A stretch of 64,000 bases of DNA. It comes from Barnesiella intestinihominis YIT 11860. GTDB taxonomy: Bacteria > Bacteroidota > Bacteroidia > Bacteroidales > Barnesiellaceae. The translations under genes were made by a program, and so were the position numbers. The stretch spans positions 496,001-560,000 of the forward strand of contig NZ_JH815203.1 of NCBI RefSeq assembly GCF_000296465.1, read 5' to 3'. The notes beneath the pieces are model-generated. The model ran no database searches. It was not told where the DNA came from and was given only the letters and a program-made list of their open reading frames with translations. Positions 9,705 through 17,742 of the stretch are shown here, one piece after another (within the stretch, counting starts at the first letter, position 1; each line of letters starts with the position of its first letter).

Positions 9705-10448
9705 ATGAAAAATAGTTCCAAATTCAATTCATTAGGAGGTTTTCCCGATCTTGAATCTTTCAAAGACGAATCTGGGAAATATGGGTATCGAGAGAAAAAA
9801 ACTCAAAAGATATTTATCGCCCCGCAATTCGATGCAGCATATTCTTTTCACGAAGGAATAGCGGCAGTGAAAGTTGATCATAAATATGGATACATCGACC
9901 GACACGGATTAATAGTCATCAAACTCGACTACGACTGGGCCAGCTCCTTTCATAATGGATTAGCCATGGTAGAACGAAACAATCGATATGGATATATCAA
10001 TCAAGAAGGCAAAGAAATCGTTCCTATTATTTATGAACACATCGACGATTTTCACGAAGGGCTGGCTCCGGTAAAACTAAATGATAAATGGGGTTATGTA
10101 GATTGTTCGGGGAAAGTTGTCATTCCCCCTCGATACGACGATTCTTGGTGTTTCAACGAGTCATTGGCGGCTGTCAGAGTCGATGAGAAATGGGGCTTTA
10201 TAGATAAAACCGGACATTTACTCATACCTTTACAATATGATTATGCTTGGAATTTCAAAGAAGATGTCGCAGCGGTAAAGCAAAACGGGAAATGGGGTTT
10301 TATAGATAAAGCGGGGCAAGAATTTCTACCGTTCCTATATGACGAAGCAGATTCTTTCTCAAAAGGATTCGCCGAAGTCAAAATGGATACGCTTTGGGGA
10401 GTTATCGACAAAACAGGTACATGGGTAAAAAACGAGGATTGTATCTGA
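9705..10448 (+). CDS. WG-repeat protein
   Basis: 247 aa made of about seven tandem 34-35-residue WG (KWGYIDKTG) repeats, beginning KYGYREKK near residue 26 and ending LWGVIDKTG. Each unit reads roughly K-W/Y-G-F/Y-I-D-x-x-G, then a hydrophobic strand, then YD and an F-x-x-G/D-L-A-x-V-K/R stretch. No signal peptide or lipobox, so cytoplasmic. WG repeats (PF14903) are beta-rich and their ligands are mostly unknown. It sits between hppA and the virion-like gene set; a terminator directly downstream makes it a separate unit from that set. Confidence 0.88.
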   Translation: MKNSSKFNSLGGFPDLESFKDESGKYGYREKKTQKIFIAPQFDAAYSFHEGIAAVKVDHKYGYIDRHGLIVIKLDYDWASSFHNGLAMVERNNRYGYINQEGKEIVPIIYEHIDDFHEGLAPVKLNDKWGYVDCSGKVVIPPRYDDSWCFNESLAAVRVDEKWGFIDKTGHLLIPLQYDYAWNFKEDVAAVKQNGKWGFIDKAGQEFLPFLYDEADSFSKGFAEVKMDTLWGVIDKTGTWVKNEDCI

Positions 10449-10489
10449 CCTCTCTACTATTCTAAAATAACTTGATCTGAATATTTTAC

Positions 10490-10515
10490 AGGCATCCGAT
10501 TTTCATCGGATGCCT
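10490..10515 (+). terminator. Intrinsic terminator after the WG-repeat gene
   Basis: Perfect 11-bp G/C-rich stem (10490-10500 with 10505-10515), TTTC loop and a following T-rich run. It separates the WG-repeat gene from the virion-like genes. Confidence 0.88.
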
Positions 10516-10620
10516 TTTTATTTTCCCCTCCCGTATGTTTTTCGATCCTGCCACAATTTCCCCCTCTTTCTCATAGATATTTGCAGTAGATACAATCGAA
10601 CAAACTAAAAACTTATTAAA

Positions 10621-11130
10621 ATGCTAAACTTATTTTTAACGGCACTTCCCCTGTTAGGGAACTATTTGTTTTCACAAAAGAATAAAAAACAGTCTCAACA
10701 AACCATTCAAACAAATCAAAAACGCTATGAACAAAAACTATCACAACTAGATAGTCTCTTCAATAGGAACTATTACAGTAACATTCTCGATCGATCCGAC
10801 GTGAGGGGGTTACTTGGTAATCTACGCGAACAGATGTCGGAAACAACCCGAAATCTAAAAAATAAGGCAACCATTACCGGAGCTACACCCGAGACCGTCG
10901 TCACTGTCCAAAAATCTCAAAACCAAGCATACGGCAATGCCGTCAGCCAAATAGCAAGTCAAGCGGCGACATGGAAAGAAAATACGCTTCAAAATTATTT
11001 GTCGGCCCGTAGTGCTTTGGAAGATTTTTACCGTCCGTTGAAATCGGATTATATGAGCAATATACTCGGTAAAACATTTCCCTCCTTCAATCCTTTACAA
11101 AATCTGTTCAACCCAAATACACAATTTTAA
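10621..11130 (+). CDS. Putative virion-associated protein, 169 aa
   Basis: A hydrophobic N-terminus (MLNLFLTALPLLGNYLF), then a Gln/Lys-rich coiled-coil-like stretch (residues ~20-50). The central segment ATITGATPETVVTVQKSQ is followed by a helical SQIASQAATWKENTL, and the C-terminus is Asn/Phe/Pro-rich. This layout (short hydrophobic head, Gln-rich coiled coil, Ala/Ser-rich helix) resembles small internal or minor virion proteins encoded beside ejection proteins in podo- and crAss-like phages. No enzymatic motif. It is the first gene of a three-gene run with gaps of 4 and 18 bases. A near-consensus -7 box (GATATTTG, 10576-10583) lies upstream. Virion assignment is inference from form and neighbours. 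Confidence 0.5.
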   Translation: MLNLFLTALPLLGNYLFSQKNKKQSQQTIQTNQKRYEQKLSQLDSLFNRNYYSNILDRSDVRGLLGNLREQMSETTRNLKNKATITGATPETVVTVQKSQNQAYGNAVSQIASQAATWKENTLQNYLSARSALEDFYRPLKSDYMSNILGKTFPSFNPLQNLFNPNTQF

Positions 11131-11134
11131 GATC

Positions 11135-11602
11135 ATGGATACAATTTTTACAACAGAAAATTCGCAACCGACTAAAACATTAGCAGACTATATAAATGAA
11201 GGGAAAAGTTTTTTGGAAGCCTATCAAGCTCAATCACCAAAAAGACTTGCCAGAGGCAAAGCATACGAACAGGTAGAAATGCTGAAAGAGCTGTTAAACT
11301 TGTTACATCAGCCGGATAATACAGAGGTACAGCAGGTTACAGATGTTTTAATTCCGAAAACATATCCTGAAAAAGAAAAGAGGTTCCTTAACTATCTCTC
11401 ATGGTTAACGTTTATCTCTGACCGTAACAAACCGAAACACCCTTGCCCTCCTTTGAGCGAAAAAATTTTATTGCAAGCCTTTCGTATGGGACGTAATGAG
11501 TTCGAGCGCAAACATCACATATTCAATCTATTGGTATCCATCGGATACCCTTTACAACAAGCCGGCCTGCTTGCTAAATATTTAGATAATAATATTCATT
11601 AA
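11135..11602 (+). CDS. Hypothetical protein in virion-like gene set, 155 aa
   Basis: Not recognised. Soluble, helical and basic in the second half (LSEKILLQAFRMGRNEFERKHH), with no signal peptide. It lies 4 bases after the 169-aa gene and 18 bases before the 755-aa gene, so the three are almost certainly one operon. It could be a small head-tail or packaging accessory by position only. Confidence 0.55.
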   Translation: MDTIFTTENSQPTKTLADYINEGKSFLEAYQAQSPKRLARGKAYEQVEMLKELLNLLHQPDNTEVQQVTDVLIPKTYPEKEKRFLNYLSWLTFISDRNKPKHPCPPLSEKILLQAFRMGRNEFERKHHIFNLLVSIGYPLQQAGLLAKYLDNNIH

Positions 11603-11620
11603 AAAATTTCCAATAAAAAT

Positions 11621-13888
11621 ATGAGCACCTTAAACCCCGATTTACTACAAGAAGGTAATGGTATATATGGTTGGGATTTAATCAATCCCTATCTACAAGA
11701 ATGGTATCGAAAAAAAGAAAATGGAGAGAACGAAGAATCACCCGCTTTCATAGCTCCGTTACCGGGAGAAAATTCGGTTGTACCATTCCCCTCTATTCCT
11801 AAACAAGAAACACCAATACCCCTAAAACCCGACTACCCGATAAACCCCGAACCGGAAATCCCGATCGAAACACCTCGCAAATTAAAGTCTTTAACCGAAG
11901 GAATAAATCTAGCGGGCGAACGTATTTGGAACGATCTAAAATATTCCCGAGGATACATACAAGACAAACTATCCGATAGTGAAATGTCCGAAGCCGCCCA
12001 AAAAGCGTTGGAGCGACTTCCCGAATATCAAAGAAGCACCGAGTCCCAACTACAAAATAAAGAAGACTCTTTACAAAATGAAACCGAACACAGTACCTCC
12101 GATCGTCCTCGTCTTGAATTAAAAGGACTCGAAGAATATCGTCGATTAAGGAATGAGAATATTTCTCCAAACGAAATAAACAGACAACTCTCCGAGACAG
12201 CCCGATGGGGAAACGAAGGGAAAAAACTCATGGAAGAAGCTCGCATAGCGAATAACTCTTTTCCCGAAACCGAAGGCTGGGCAACTATTGGTGAAATCAT
12301 AGCTAATATAGGGAGAGTGGGAATACCGGTTGCCGCCGGAGCCGCCTTCGCTCCGGCAGGTATCGCTGCTGGTATTGCTAATGTTGCCTCTTCCGTTGCC
12401 GAAAGCCACGCACAAGCACAAATGGAACTGGATAATTTCGAACAAGAAACAGGACAACGTTTAACCGACGGACAACGTACCGGATTCGTAGCTATTTGTA
12501 TGGGAGCCGATCTCCTGTTTGACACAATCTTACAAAGCCGATACCTTAAAAATCTAAAATCGGGAGCCAAAAAGAAAGCATCGGAATATTTCAAAAAGAC
12601 GATTCTTAAAAATCAAACAGCACAGACTGAAATAAGTAAAATAATGAGTAAACTGTCAAAGACCGATAAATCGGCTCTTATAGCAGGAACCTTTAACGAT
12701 GCAGTAACAGGAGGGACCGCCGAAGCTCTCAATTCGGTCGCTCACGATATGGCTAAAACGATTTACAACGAACCGGGACAATATCCGACTCTCGAATCGA
12801 TCCTACAAAACGCTACTACCGGTATGGTATCGGGTAGTTTGGGCGGAGCTACCGTTGGGGGCACAGGACGAGCCATCAATCTGAAAAAGAGAAATATGCG
12901 GAGAAACAAGCAAACCACCACAGCCCTTGTAGACCAACATGGATTTGCATGGGAAGTCCTCGACTACGATCCGGAAAACAAAATCGCCGAAGTACTTTCG
13001 CCCAATGGAAAAAATACAATAAACGTACCCGATATTGAGCCCGACATGATTCATTCCTTCTCCGTAGGAGAATATAAAAATACCGGCAAAATAAAAAGAG
13101 AGATAAACGAACCCGATCCGTTCGCCCCAATTATACCGGACCAAACCAAAGATAAAGTATGGCAAAAAATGTCTACACGTGGGAAATACAGACTAACCAA
13201 AGATTTAGCCGAACGTATGGGGCTCGATAACGTTATTGTTTATGAACATGAGTCCGACCTACCGGTCTCCGTCCGATCTCTAAAAAAACAAGGTGGTAAA
13301 ATAGGCGGATATTATATGCACAACGGCAACATAGGTATCGTTCTCGACAATATCCCTTCCTACACGAGATTGCAGAGAGTCCTATTGCACGAAGCGATAG
13401 GGCATCAAGGCCTTGATGCTCTTTTCGGCGACTCTTATTTTAAAGACGAATTTTTAATGAAAGTCTATCGGTCTATGCCCTCCGAATGGAAATTGAGAGG
13501 CAATTCGTGGAATGCTCGAAAAACCGATGCCGAAGAGTATTTGGCCGATTTGGCGAGTAACGGCGTATCGTCTTCCGCATGGGATCAAATCTATGGGGAA
13601 TTGAGAAATATGCTCCGAATATTCATTCCGGGACTAAACTTCTCGGAAAGAGAAATACGTAACATTCTCATACGTTCCAAAAATGCATTAAAAAAGGACG
13701 ATTCAATTTCCGAGATGAACAAAAAAATCCGACAACGGCATTTAAACGAATCGGACGACTTAGGGACACCACTAACCGAATCCGACCCGGAAACATACCG
13801 TTTCTTGTGGGAAAACGACCCTGAATGGAAAAACTACAAAAAATTCTATGACCACGTATATGGAGAAAGTACCGACATAGACTATTAA
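11621..13888 (+). CDS. Phage ejection/polyvalent-like protein with HExxxH metallopeptidase-like domain
   Basis: 755 aa. Residues 1-130 are low-complexity and Pro/Glu-rich, with a NPEPEIPIETP stretch. Residues ~150-225 are charged helices. Residues ~233-260 are an Ala/Gly-rich hydrophobic segment of the type seen in membrane-active virion ejection proteins. The C-terminal ~150 residues carry HEAIGHQGLDALFG (H590, E591, H595) and, 43 residues on, DAEEYLADLA (E638/E639). This HExxxH-plus-E arrangement is found in metallopeptidase domains of phage and conjugative-element polyvalent proteins. Such proteins are injected with DNA in known systems; here that is inference. The frame is intact. It is last in the operon and ends at the hairpin 13894-13929. 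Alternative: a self-processing virion structural protein. Confidence 0.6.
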   Translation: MSTLNPDLLQEGNGIYGWDLINPYLQEWYRKKENGENEESPAFIAPLPGENSVVPFPSIPKQETPIPLKPDYPINPEPEIPIETPRKLKSLTEGINLAGERIWNDLKYSRGYIQDKLSDSEMSEAAQKALERLPEYQRSTESQLQNKEDSLQNETEHSTSDRPRLELKGLEEYRRLRNENISPNEINRQLSETARWGNEGKKLMEEARIANNSFPETEGWATIGEIIANIGRVGIPVAAGAAFAPAGIAAGIANVASSVAESHAQAQMELDNFEQETGQRLTDGQRTGFVAICMGADLLFDTILQSRYLKNLKSGAKKKASEYFKKTILKNQTAQTEISKIMSKLSKTDKSALIAGTFNDAVTGGTAEALNSVAHDMAKTIYNEPGQYPTLESILQNATTGMVSGSLGGATVGGTGRAINLKKRNMRRNKQTTTALVDQHGFAWEVLDYDPENKIAEVLSPNGKNTINVPDIEPDMIHSFSVGEYKNTGKIKREINEPDPFAPIIPDQTKDKVWQKMSTRGKYRLTKDLAERMGLDNVIVYEHESDLPVSVRSLKKQGGKIGGYYMHNGNIGIVLDNIPSYTRLQRVLLHEAIGHQGLDALFGDSYFKDEFLMKVYRSMPSEWKLRGNSWNARKTDAEEYLADLASNGVSSSAWDQIYGELRNMLRIFIPGLNFSEREIRNILIRSKNALKKDDSISEMNKKIRQRHLNESDDLGTPLTESDPETYRFLWENDPEWKNYKKFYDHVYGESTDIDY

Positions 13889-13893
13889 AAATC

Positions 13894-13929
13894 GCCCCCG
13901 GCTGTTTCGGTCGATCAACAGTCGGGGGC
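13894..13929. terminator. Hairpin terminator between convergent genes
   Basis: A 13-bp stem with one mismatch (13894-13906 with 13917-13929), very G/C-rich. It lies between the ejection-like gene (+) and fabI (-). T-runs are weak on either side. Confidence 0.65.
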
Positions 13930-13956
13930 AGTTCTATCTAAATCAAATTACCAAAC

Positions 13957-14814
13957 TTATCCATAACAAATCTCACCATTCTCATTTCGATATTCATCGA
14001 AACTCTTATTATACTGAGTCATCGCCCGCAAACTCATACCCATACTCGAAAATCCTCCGTCGTGATACAAGTTTTGCATAGTCACTTTACGAGTTAAATC
14101 GGAAAACATTACGATACAATAATCGGCACACTCGTCGGCATTGGCATTACCGAGAGGAGACATACGGTTCGCAAAATCCATCAACGATTCCATTCCTTTC
14201 ACCCCGCTACCGGCAGTCGTCATGGTAGGAGACTGAGATATAGTATTGATTCGAACATTTTTCTCCCTACCATAAATATATCCAAAACTACGGGCGATAG
14301 ACTCTAACAAAGCCTTCGCATCCGCCATGTCGTTATAGCCGAATAAGGTTCGCTGAGCCGCGACATAAGACAAAGCCAAAATAGAGCCGTACTCGTTAAT
14401 GGCATCCATCTTTTTAGCCACCTGTATCATTTTATGAAACGAAACAGCCGAAATATCCAATGTCTTGGATAACATATCGTAGTCCAAATCATCATAAGGA
14501 CGCTTTTTCCTTACATTCGGAGACATTCCGATAGAATGCAACACAAAATCTATCTTACCCCCCAAGACCTCCATAGAGCGCTTGAAAACATTTTCAAGAT
14601 CCTCCACATTGGTTGCATCTGCCGGAATAATCTCAGCATTTAATTTTTCACCTAATGTATTCACCTCCCCCATACGCACTGCCATAGGCGTATTGGAAAG
14701 AGTGATCGTTGCACCTTCCTCCACAGCTTTTTCAGCTACTTTCCATGCAATGGACATTTCATTAAGGGCTCCGAAAATAATACCTCTTTTTCCCTTTAAT
14801 AAGTTATAACTCAT
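13957..14814 (-). CDS. fabI: Enoyl-[acyl-carrier-protein] reductase
   Basis: 285-aa short-chain dehydrogenase of the FabI class, catalysing the last reductive step of fatty-acid elongation (trans-2-enoyl-ACP to acyl-ACP) with NAD(P)H. The cofactor turn is GIIFGALNEMSIAW (11-24). The active-site order Y150, Y160 and K167 (SYVAAQRTLFGYNDMADAK) is the classical FabI Y-x9-Y-x6-K arrangement. Residues beyond ~260 form a short C-terminal extension relative to the 262-aa E. coli enzyme. It is a single gene; its leader carries a perfect 15-bp inverted repeat (14830-14862) between the promoter box and the ATG, which probably regulates it. Confidence 0.92.
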   Translation of the reverse strand: MSYNLLKGKRGIIFGALNEMSIAWKVAEKAVEEGATITLSNTPMAVRMGEVNTLGEKLNAEIIPADATNVEDLENVFKRSMEVLGGKIDFVLHSIGMSPNVRKKRPYDDLDYDMLSKTLDISAVSFHKMIQVAKKMDAINEYGSILALSYVAAQRTLFGYNDMADAKALLESIARSFGYIYGREKNVRINTISQSPTMTTAGSGVKGMESLMDFANRMSPLGNANADECADYCIVMFSDLTRKVTMQNLYHDGGFSSMGMSLRAMTQYNKSFDEYRNENGEICYG

Positions 14815-14829
14815 AATTTATACTTTTAA

Positions 14830-14862
14830 GCACAATATTGCACAGTTTGTGCAATATTGTGC
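14830..14862 (-). promoter_or_regulatory. Perfect 15-bp inverted repeat in the fabI leader (operator or RNA hairpin)
   Basis: 14830-14844 is the exact reverse complement of 14848-14862, with a 3-bp spacer. Each arm contains the sub-palindrome CAATATTG, so it resembles two adjacent repressor half-sites. It lies just downstream of the presumed transcription start and 16 bp upstream of the fabI ATG. There is no T-run toward fabI, so a plain terminator is unlikely. Confidence 0.6.
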
Positions 14863-14875
14863 CGTTTTGCGGCTG

Positions 14876-14905
14876 CAAATATAGACACTTTTTTTTAACC
14901 GCAAA
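14876..14905 (-). promoter_or_regulatory. fabI promoter
   Basis: On the minus strand, TATATTTG (-7 box, plus coordinates 14876-14883), with TTTG at 14902-14905 (18-bp spacer) as a -33 candidate. Confidence 0.7.
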
Positions 14906-15154
14906 ACAAAAAGTTCGATTTTGTTATCTCGACATTACAATTCAGCACTTTATAATCTCCAACTTACAAATTGACAAAACCAAACGACCAATGACTCGCT
15001 CAAACGACATCGACCATCAAAAAGGATATTTCATTTATTAAATACTTTTAGAATAAAAAAAGCAGCTCCCATCGAAAATTTATCCGTATATTTGACTCTA
15101 TCAAAATATAGGTCTCGATTTGGACAAGGCAAAATAAAAAAACTTGTTGTTCAT

Positions 15155-15186
15155 TTTGTCCCACCGATCATCTTTCGCTATATTTG
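15155..15186 (+). promoter_or_regulatory. Promoter of the ROK glucokinase gene
   Basis: TTTG at 15155-15158, a 20-bp spacer, then TATATTTG at 15179-15186: a perfect Bacteroidota housekeeping promoter. The leader to the ATG at 15231 is about 38 nt. Confidence 0.85.
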
Positions 15187-15230
15187 TATCGTGAAATTAA
15201 CTAAAATAATAATTTTATACACACAAAACC

Positions 15231-16190
15231 ATGAGTAAGCCATATGTTGTAGGTATTGATATAGGTGGTACCAATACAGTATTCGGAATTGTTGATGCCC
15301 GCGGTTCTATCTTAGCCACAGGTTCTATCAAGACTCAGAAATATACCGAAATAACAGATTACGTAAATGCACTGCACGAAGAACTATCCCGTCTTTTGGC
15401 ACAAGAGAACGTAACCGATCAAATTGCCGGTATAGGTATAGGTGCTCCTAACGGGAACTATTTTAACGGAACAATCGAATTTGCTCCCAACCTCCCGTGG
15501 AAAGGCGTAATCCCCTTAGCCCAAATGGTACGGGAAAAATTCAATATCCCGGTAACTATCACCAACGACGCCAATGCCGCCGCCATCGGTGAAATGACCT
15601 ATGGAGCTGCCCGCGGTGTAAAAGATTTCATCATGATTACCCTCGGTACGGGTGTAGGTAGCGGTATCGTCATTAACGGACAAATGGTCTATGGACACGA
15701 TGGGTTCGCCGGAGAACTCGGGCACGTAATCGTACGCCGTGGAAATGGCCGCCTCTGCGGTTGCGGCAGAACGGGTTGTCTCGAAGCCTATACCTCCGCC
15801 ACAGGTGTTGCGCGTACGGCTCGGGAATTCCTCGAACTTCGCAACGACGAATCCACTTTACGGCAGCTTCCCATTCAAGAGATCACTTCGAAAGATGTTT
15901 ACGATGCGGCCGTGTCAGGCGACAAACTATCTCAGGAGATTTTCGAGTATACCGGTACAATCTTAGGAGAAGCATTCGCCGATTTCATTGCATTTTCAAG
16001 CCCCAAGATGATTGTCCTGTTCGGAGGATTAGCAAAGTCGGGCGAACTGATCATGCGTCCTATCCGCGAAGCTATGGAAAAAAATCTGCTTGCTATTTAC
16101 AAAGGAAAAGTAAAACTGGTACTTTCGGAATTGAAAGAGAGCGATGCCGCCGTATTGGGAGCCAGTGCTCTGGGCTGGGAAGCCAGCTGA
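15231..16190 (+). CDS. ROK-family glucokinase
   Basis: 319 aa. Phosphorylates glucose or a related hexose with ATP. The phosphate-binding loop is GIDIGGTNT (8-16). The catalytic aspartate is D113 in TNDANAAA. The GELGH motif (161-165) and CGCGRTGCLE (C176, C178, C183) form the ROK zinc site with H165. There is no N-terminal winged helix, so it is a kinase rather than a repressor. It is a single gene with its own promoter and a strong terminator at 16206-16244. Glucose specificity is the family's usual one; GlcNAc or mannose cannot be excluded. Confidence 0.9.
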   Translation: MSKPYVVGIDIGGTNTVFGIVDARGSILATGSIKTQKYTEITDYVNALHEELSRLLAQENVTDQIAGIGIGAPNGNYFNGTIEFAPNLPWKGVIPLAQMVREKFNIPVTITNDANAAAIGEMTYGAARGVKDFIMITLGTGVGSGIVINGQMVYGHDGFAGELGHVIVRRGNGRLCGCGRTGCLEAYTSATGVARTAREFLELRNDESTLRQLPIQEITSKDVYDAAVSGDKLSQEIFEYTGTILGEAFADFIAFSSPKMIVLFGGLAKSGELIMRPIREAMEKNLLAIYKGKVKLVLSELKESDAAVLGASALGWEAS

Positions 16191-16205
16191 TCGGCATTAG
16201 ATATA

Positions 16206-16244
16206 TTAAAAGAAAAGGGCTGCAATGCAGCCCTTTTCTTTTAA
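16206..16244. terminator. Bidirectional intrinsic terminator
   Basis: Nearly complete palindrome of 19-bp arms (16206-16224 and 16226-16244) with A-tract and T-tract ends. It lies between the glucokinase (+) and nfnB (-) stops. Confidence 0.9.
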
Positions 16245-16255
16245 TACAAACTTAT

Positions 16256-17725
16256 TTATTTCTCCTGCAAAGCCTTGTGCATAGCAGCCGCAGCACGCCG
16301 ACCGTCTCCCATAGCAAGAATAACCGTAGCACCACCTCTCACAATATCTCCTCCTGCATAAATATCAGGTATTGAAGACTGCAATGTGTCGGCATTGACG
16401 ACAATCGTCCCTTTCGGAGTTACTTCAAGGCCCTCTATGGAATTAGGGACCAACGGATTAGGAGAAACTCCCACACTGACAATCACCTCGTCGATATCGA
16501 TGGTCTCGATAGCTCCCGGAACAGGGACAGGAGAACGCCGACCAGAAGCATCCGGCTCTCCCAACTCCATTTTTTGAAGTCGCATTTGACAAACCCTACC
16601 CCGTTCGTCCCCTATGTACTCGACAGGATTATGCAATGTCAAAAATTCCACACCCTCCTGCTTAGCATGATGTATTTCTTCTTTACGAGCCGGCATCTCG
16701 TCCTCTGAGCGACGATAGATTATCATAACTTTCTCCGCTCCCAGCCGACGAGCCGTCCGGACTGAATCCATCGCCGTATTACCTCCTCCGATAACCGCCA
16801 CTCTACGGCCTCTCCACACCGGAGTATCGGAATCGGGATTAGCGGCATCCATCAAATTCACTCGTGTCAGATATTCATTGCTCGACATCACCCCATTCAA
16901 ATTCTCGCCCGGAATATTCATGAATCTCGGCAAGCCAGCTCCGCTGGCGACCATGATACCCTTAAATCCCATCTCATGAAGGTCGTCATACGAGAGAGTC
17001 TTCCCGACAATACAATCGGTCATAAACTCGACTCCCATACGACGAAGGTTCTCTATTTCAACGTCGACAACCTCGTTGGGCAATCTGAACTCGGGTATAC
17101 CGTATTTTAGAACACCTCCTATCTCATGCAAAGCCTCGAACACAGTGACTCTATATCCCCATTTAGCCATATCTCCCGCAAAAGAAAGTCCACAAGGGCC
17201 CGAACCGACTACGGCTATTTTCACTCCGTTACATGGCTTCATGGCAGGGAGAGCGACCTCTCCCGAAGCGTGTTCATAATCGGCAGCAAAACGCTCCAAA
17301 TAACCGATAGCGATCGGTTCTTTTTTCAATTTTTGAGTATAAAAGCATTTCGATTCACATTGACGTTCCTGTGGACATACTCGCCCACACACCGCAGGCA
17401 AAGCACTCGTTTCTTTCAACGTACGAGCCGCCGACAAAAAATCACCCCGTTCTATATTTTTAATAAATTTTGGTATATTGATCCCAACCGGACAACCAGT
17501 CATACAAAGAGGCTCTACGCAATCGAGGCAACGAGTAGCCTCCAAAACGGCTTGTTCACGTGTAAGCCCACAATTCACCTCTTCCCGATTAGTTATGCGG
17601 TAAGCAGGATCGAGCTCTTTCATTCTCACCCGAGGTATATCGGTACGCTCCTTAGCCTTTCTACTTTTACGCAGCTCTTCTCTCCATTTTTCGGCACGTT
17701 GCGCCGATAATTCTTCTTTATTCAT
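16256..17725 (-). CDS. nfnB: NADH-dependent ferredoxin:NADP+ oxidoreductase, large subunit (NfnB/GltD-like)
   Basis: 489 aa, GltD fold. Two cysteine sets for [4Fe-4S] clusters are visible: C66, C69, C74, C78 (CLDCVEPLCMTGC) and C113, C117, C123, C127 (CGRVCPQERQCESKC). GSGPCG (174-179) is the FAD site and VAVIGGGNTAMDSV the NADPH Rossmann turn. On its own it would be called a glutamate synthase small subunit. However, the gene directly upstream is the NfnA-type flavoprotein (17-bp gap) and no glutamate synthase large subunit is present. The pair therefore fits NfnAB, the cytoplasmic electron-bifurcating transhydrogenase linking NADPH with reduced ferredoxin and NADH in fermenters. Confidence 0.88.
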   Translation of the reverse strand: MNKEELSAQRAEKWREELRKSRKAKERTDIPRVRMKELDPAYRITNREEVNCGLTREQAVLEATRCLDCVEPLCMTGCPVGINIPKFIKNIERGDFLSAARTLKETSALPAVCGRVCPQERQCESKCFYTQKLKKEPIAIGYLERFAADYEHASGEVALPAMKPCNGVKIAVVGSGPCGLSFAGDMAKWGYRVTVFEALHEIGGVLKYGIPEFRLPNEVVDVEIENLRRMGVEFMTDCIVGKTLSYDDLHEMGFKGIMVASGAGLPRFMNIPGENLNGVMSSNEYLTRVNLMDAANPDSDTPVWRGRRVAVIGGGNTAMDSVRTARRLGAEKVMIIYRRSEDEMPARKEEIHHAKQEGVEFLTLHNPVEYIGDERGRVCQMRLQKMELGEPDASGRRSPVPVPGAIETIDIDEVIVSVGVSPNPLVPNSIEGLEVTPKGTIVVNADTLQSSIPDIYAGGDIVRGGATVILAMGDGRRAAAAMHKALQEK

Positions 17726-17742
17726 AAATATAACAAAACTTG

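Noticed and set aside
3225-13888. A complete prophage
   Set aside because: No terminase, major capsid, tail, integrase, lysis or repressor genes and no attachment-site repeats seen; host genes with their own terminators lie between the phage-like genes.
16256-17725. Glutamate synthase small subunit
   Set aside because: The fold is right, but the partner directly upstream is an NfnA-type flavoprotein with [2Fe-2S] ligands and there is no gltB; NfnAB explains both genes better.
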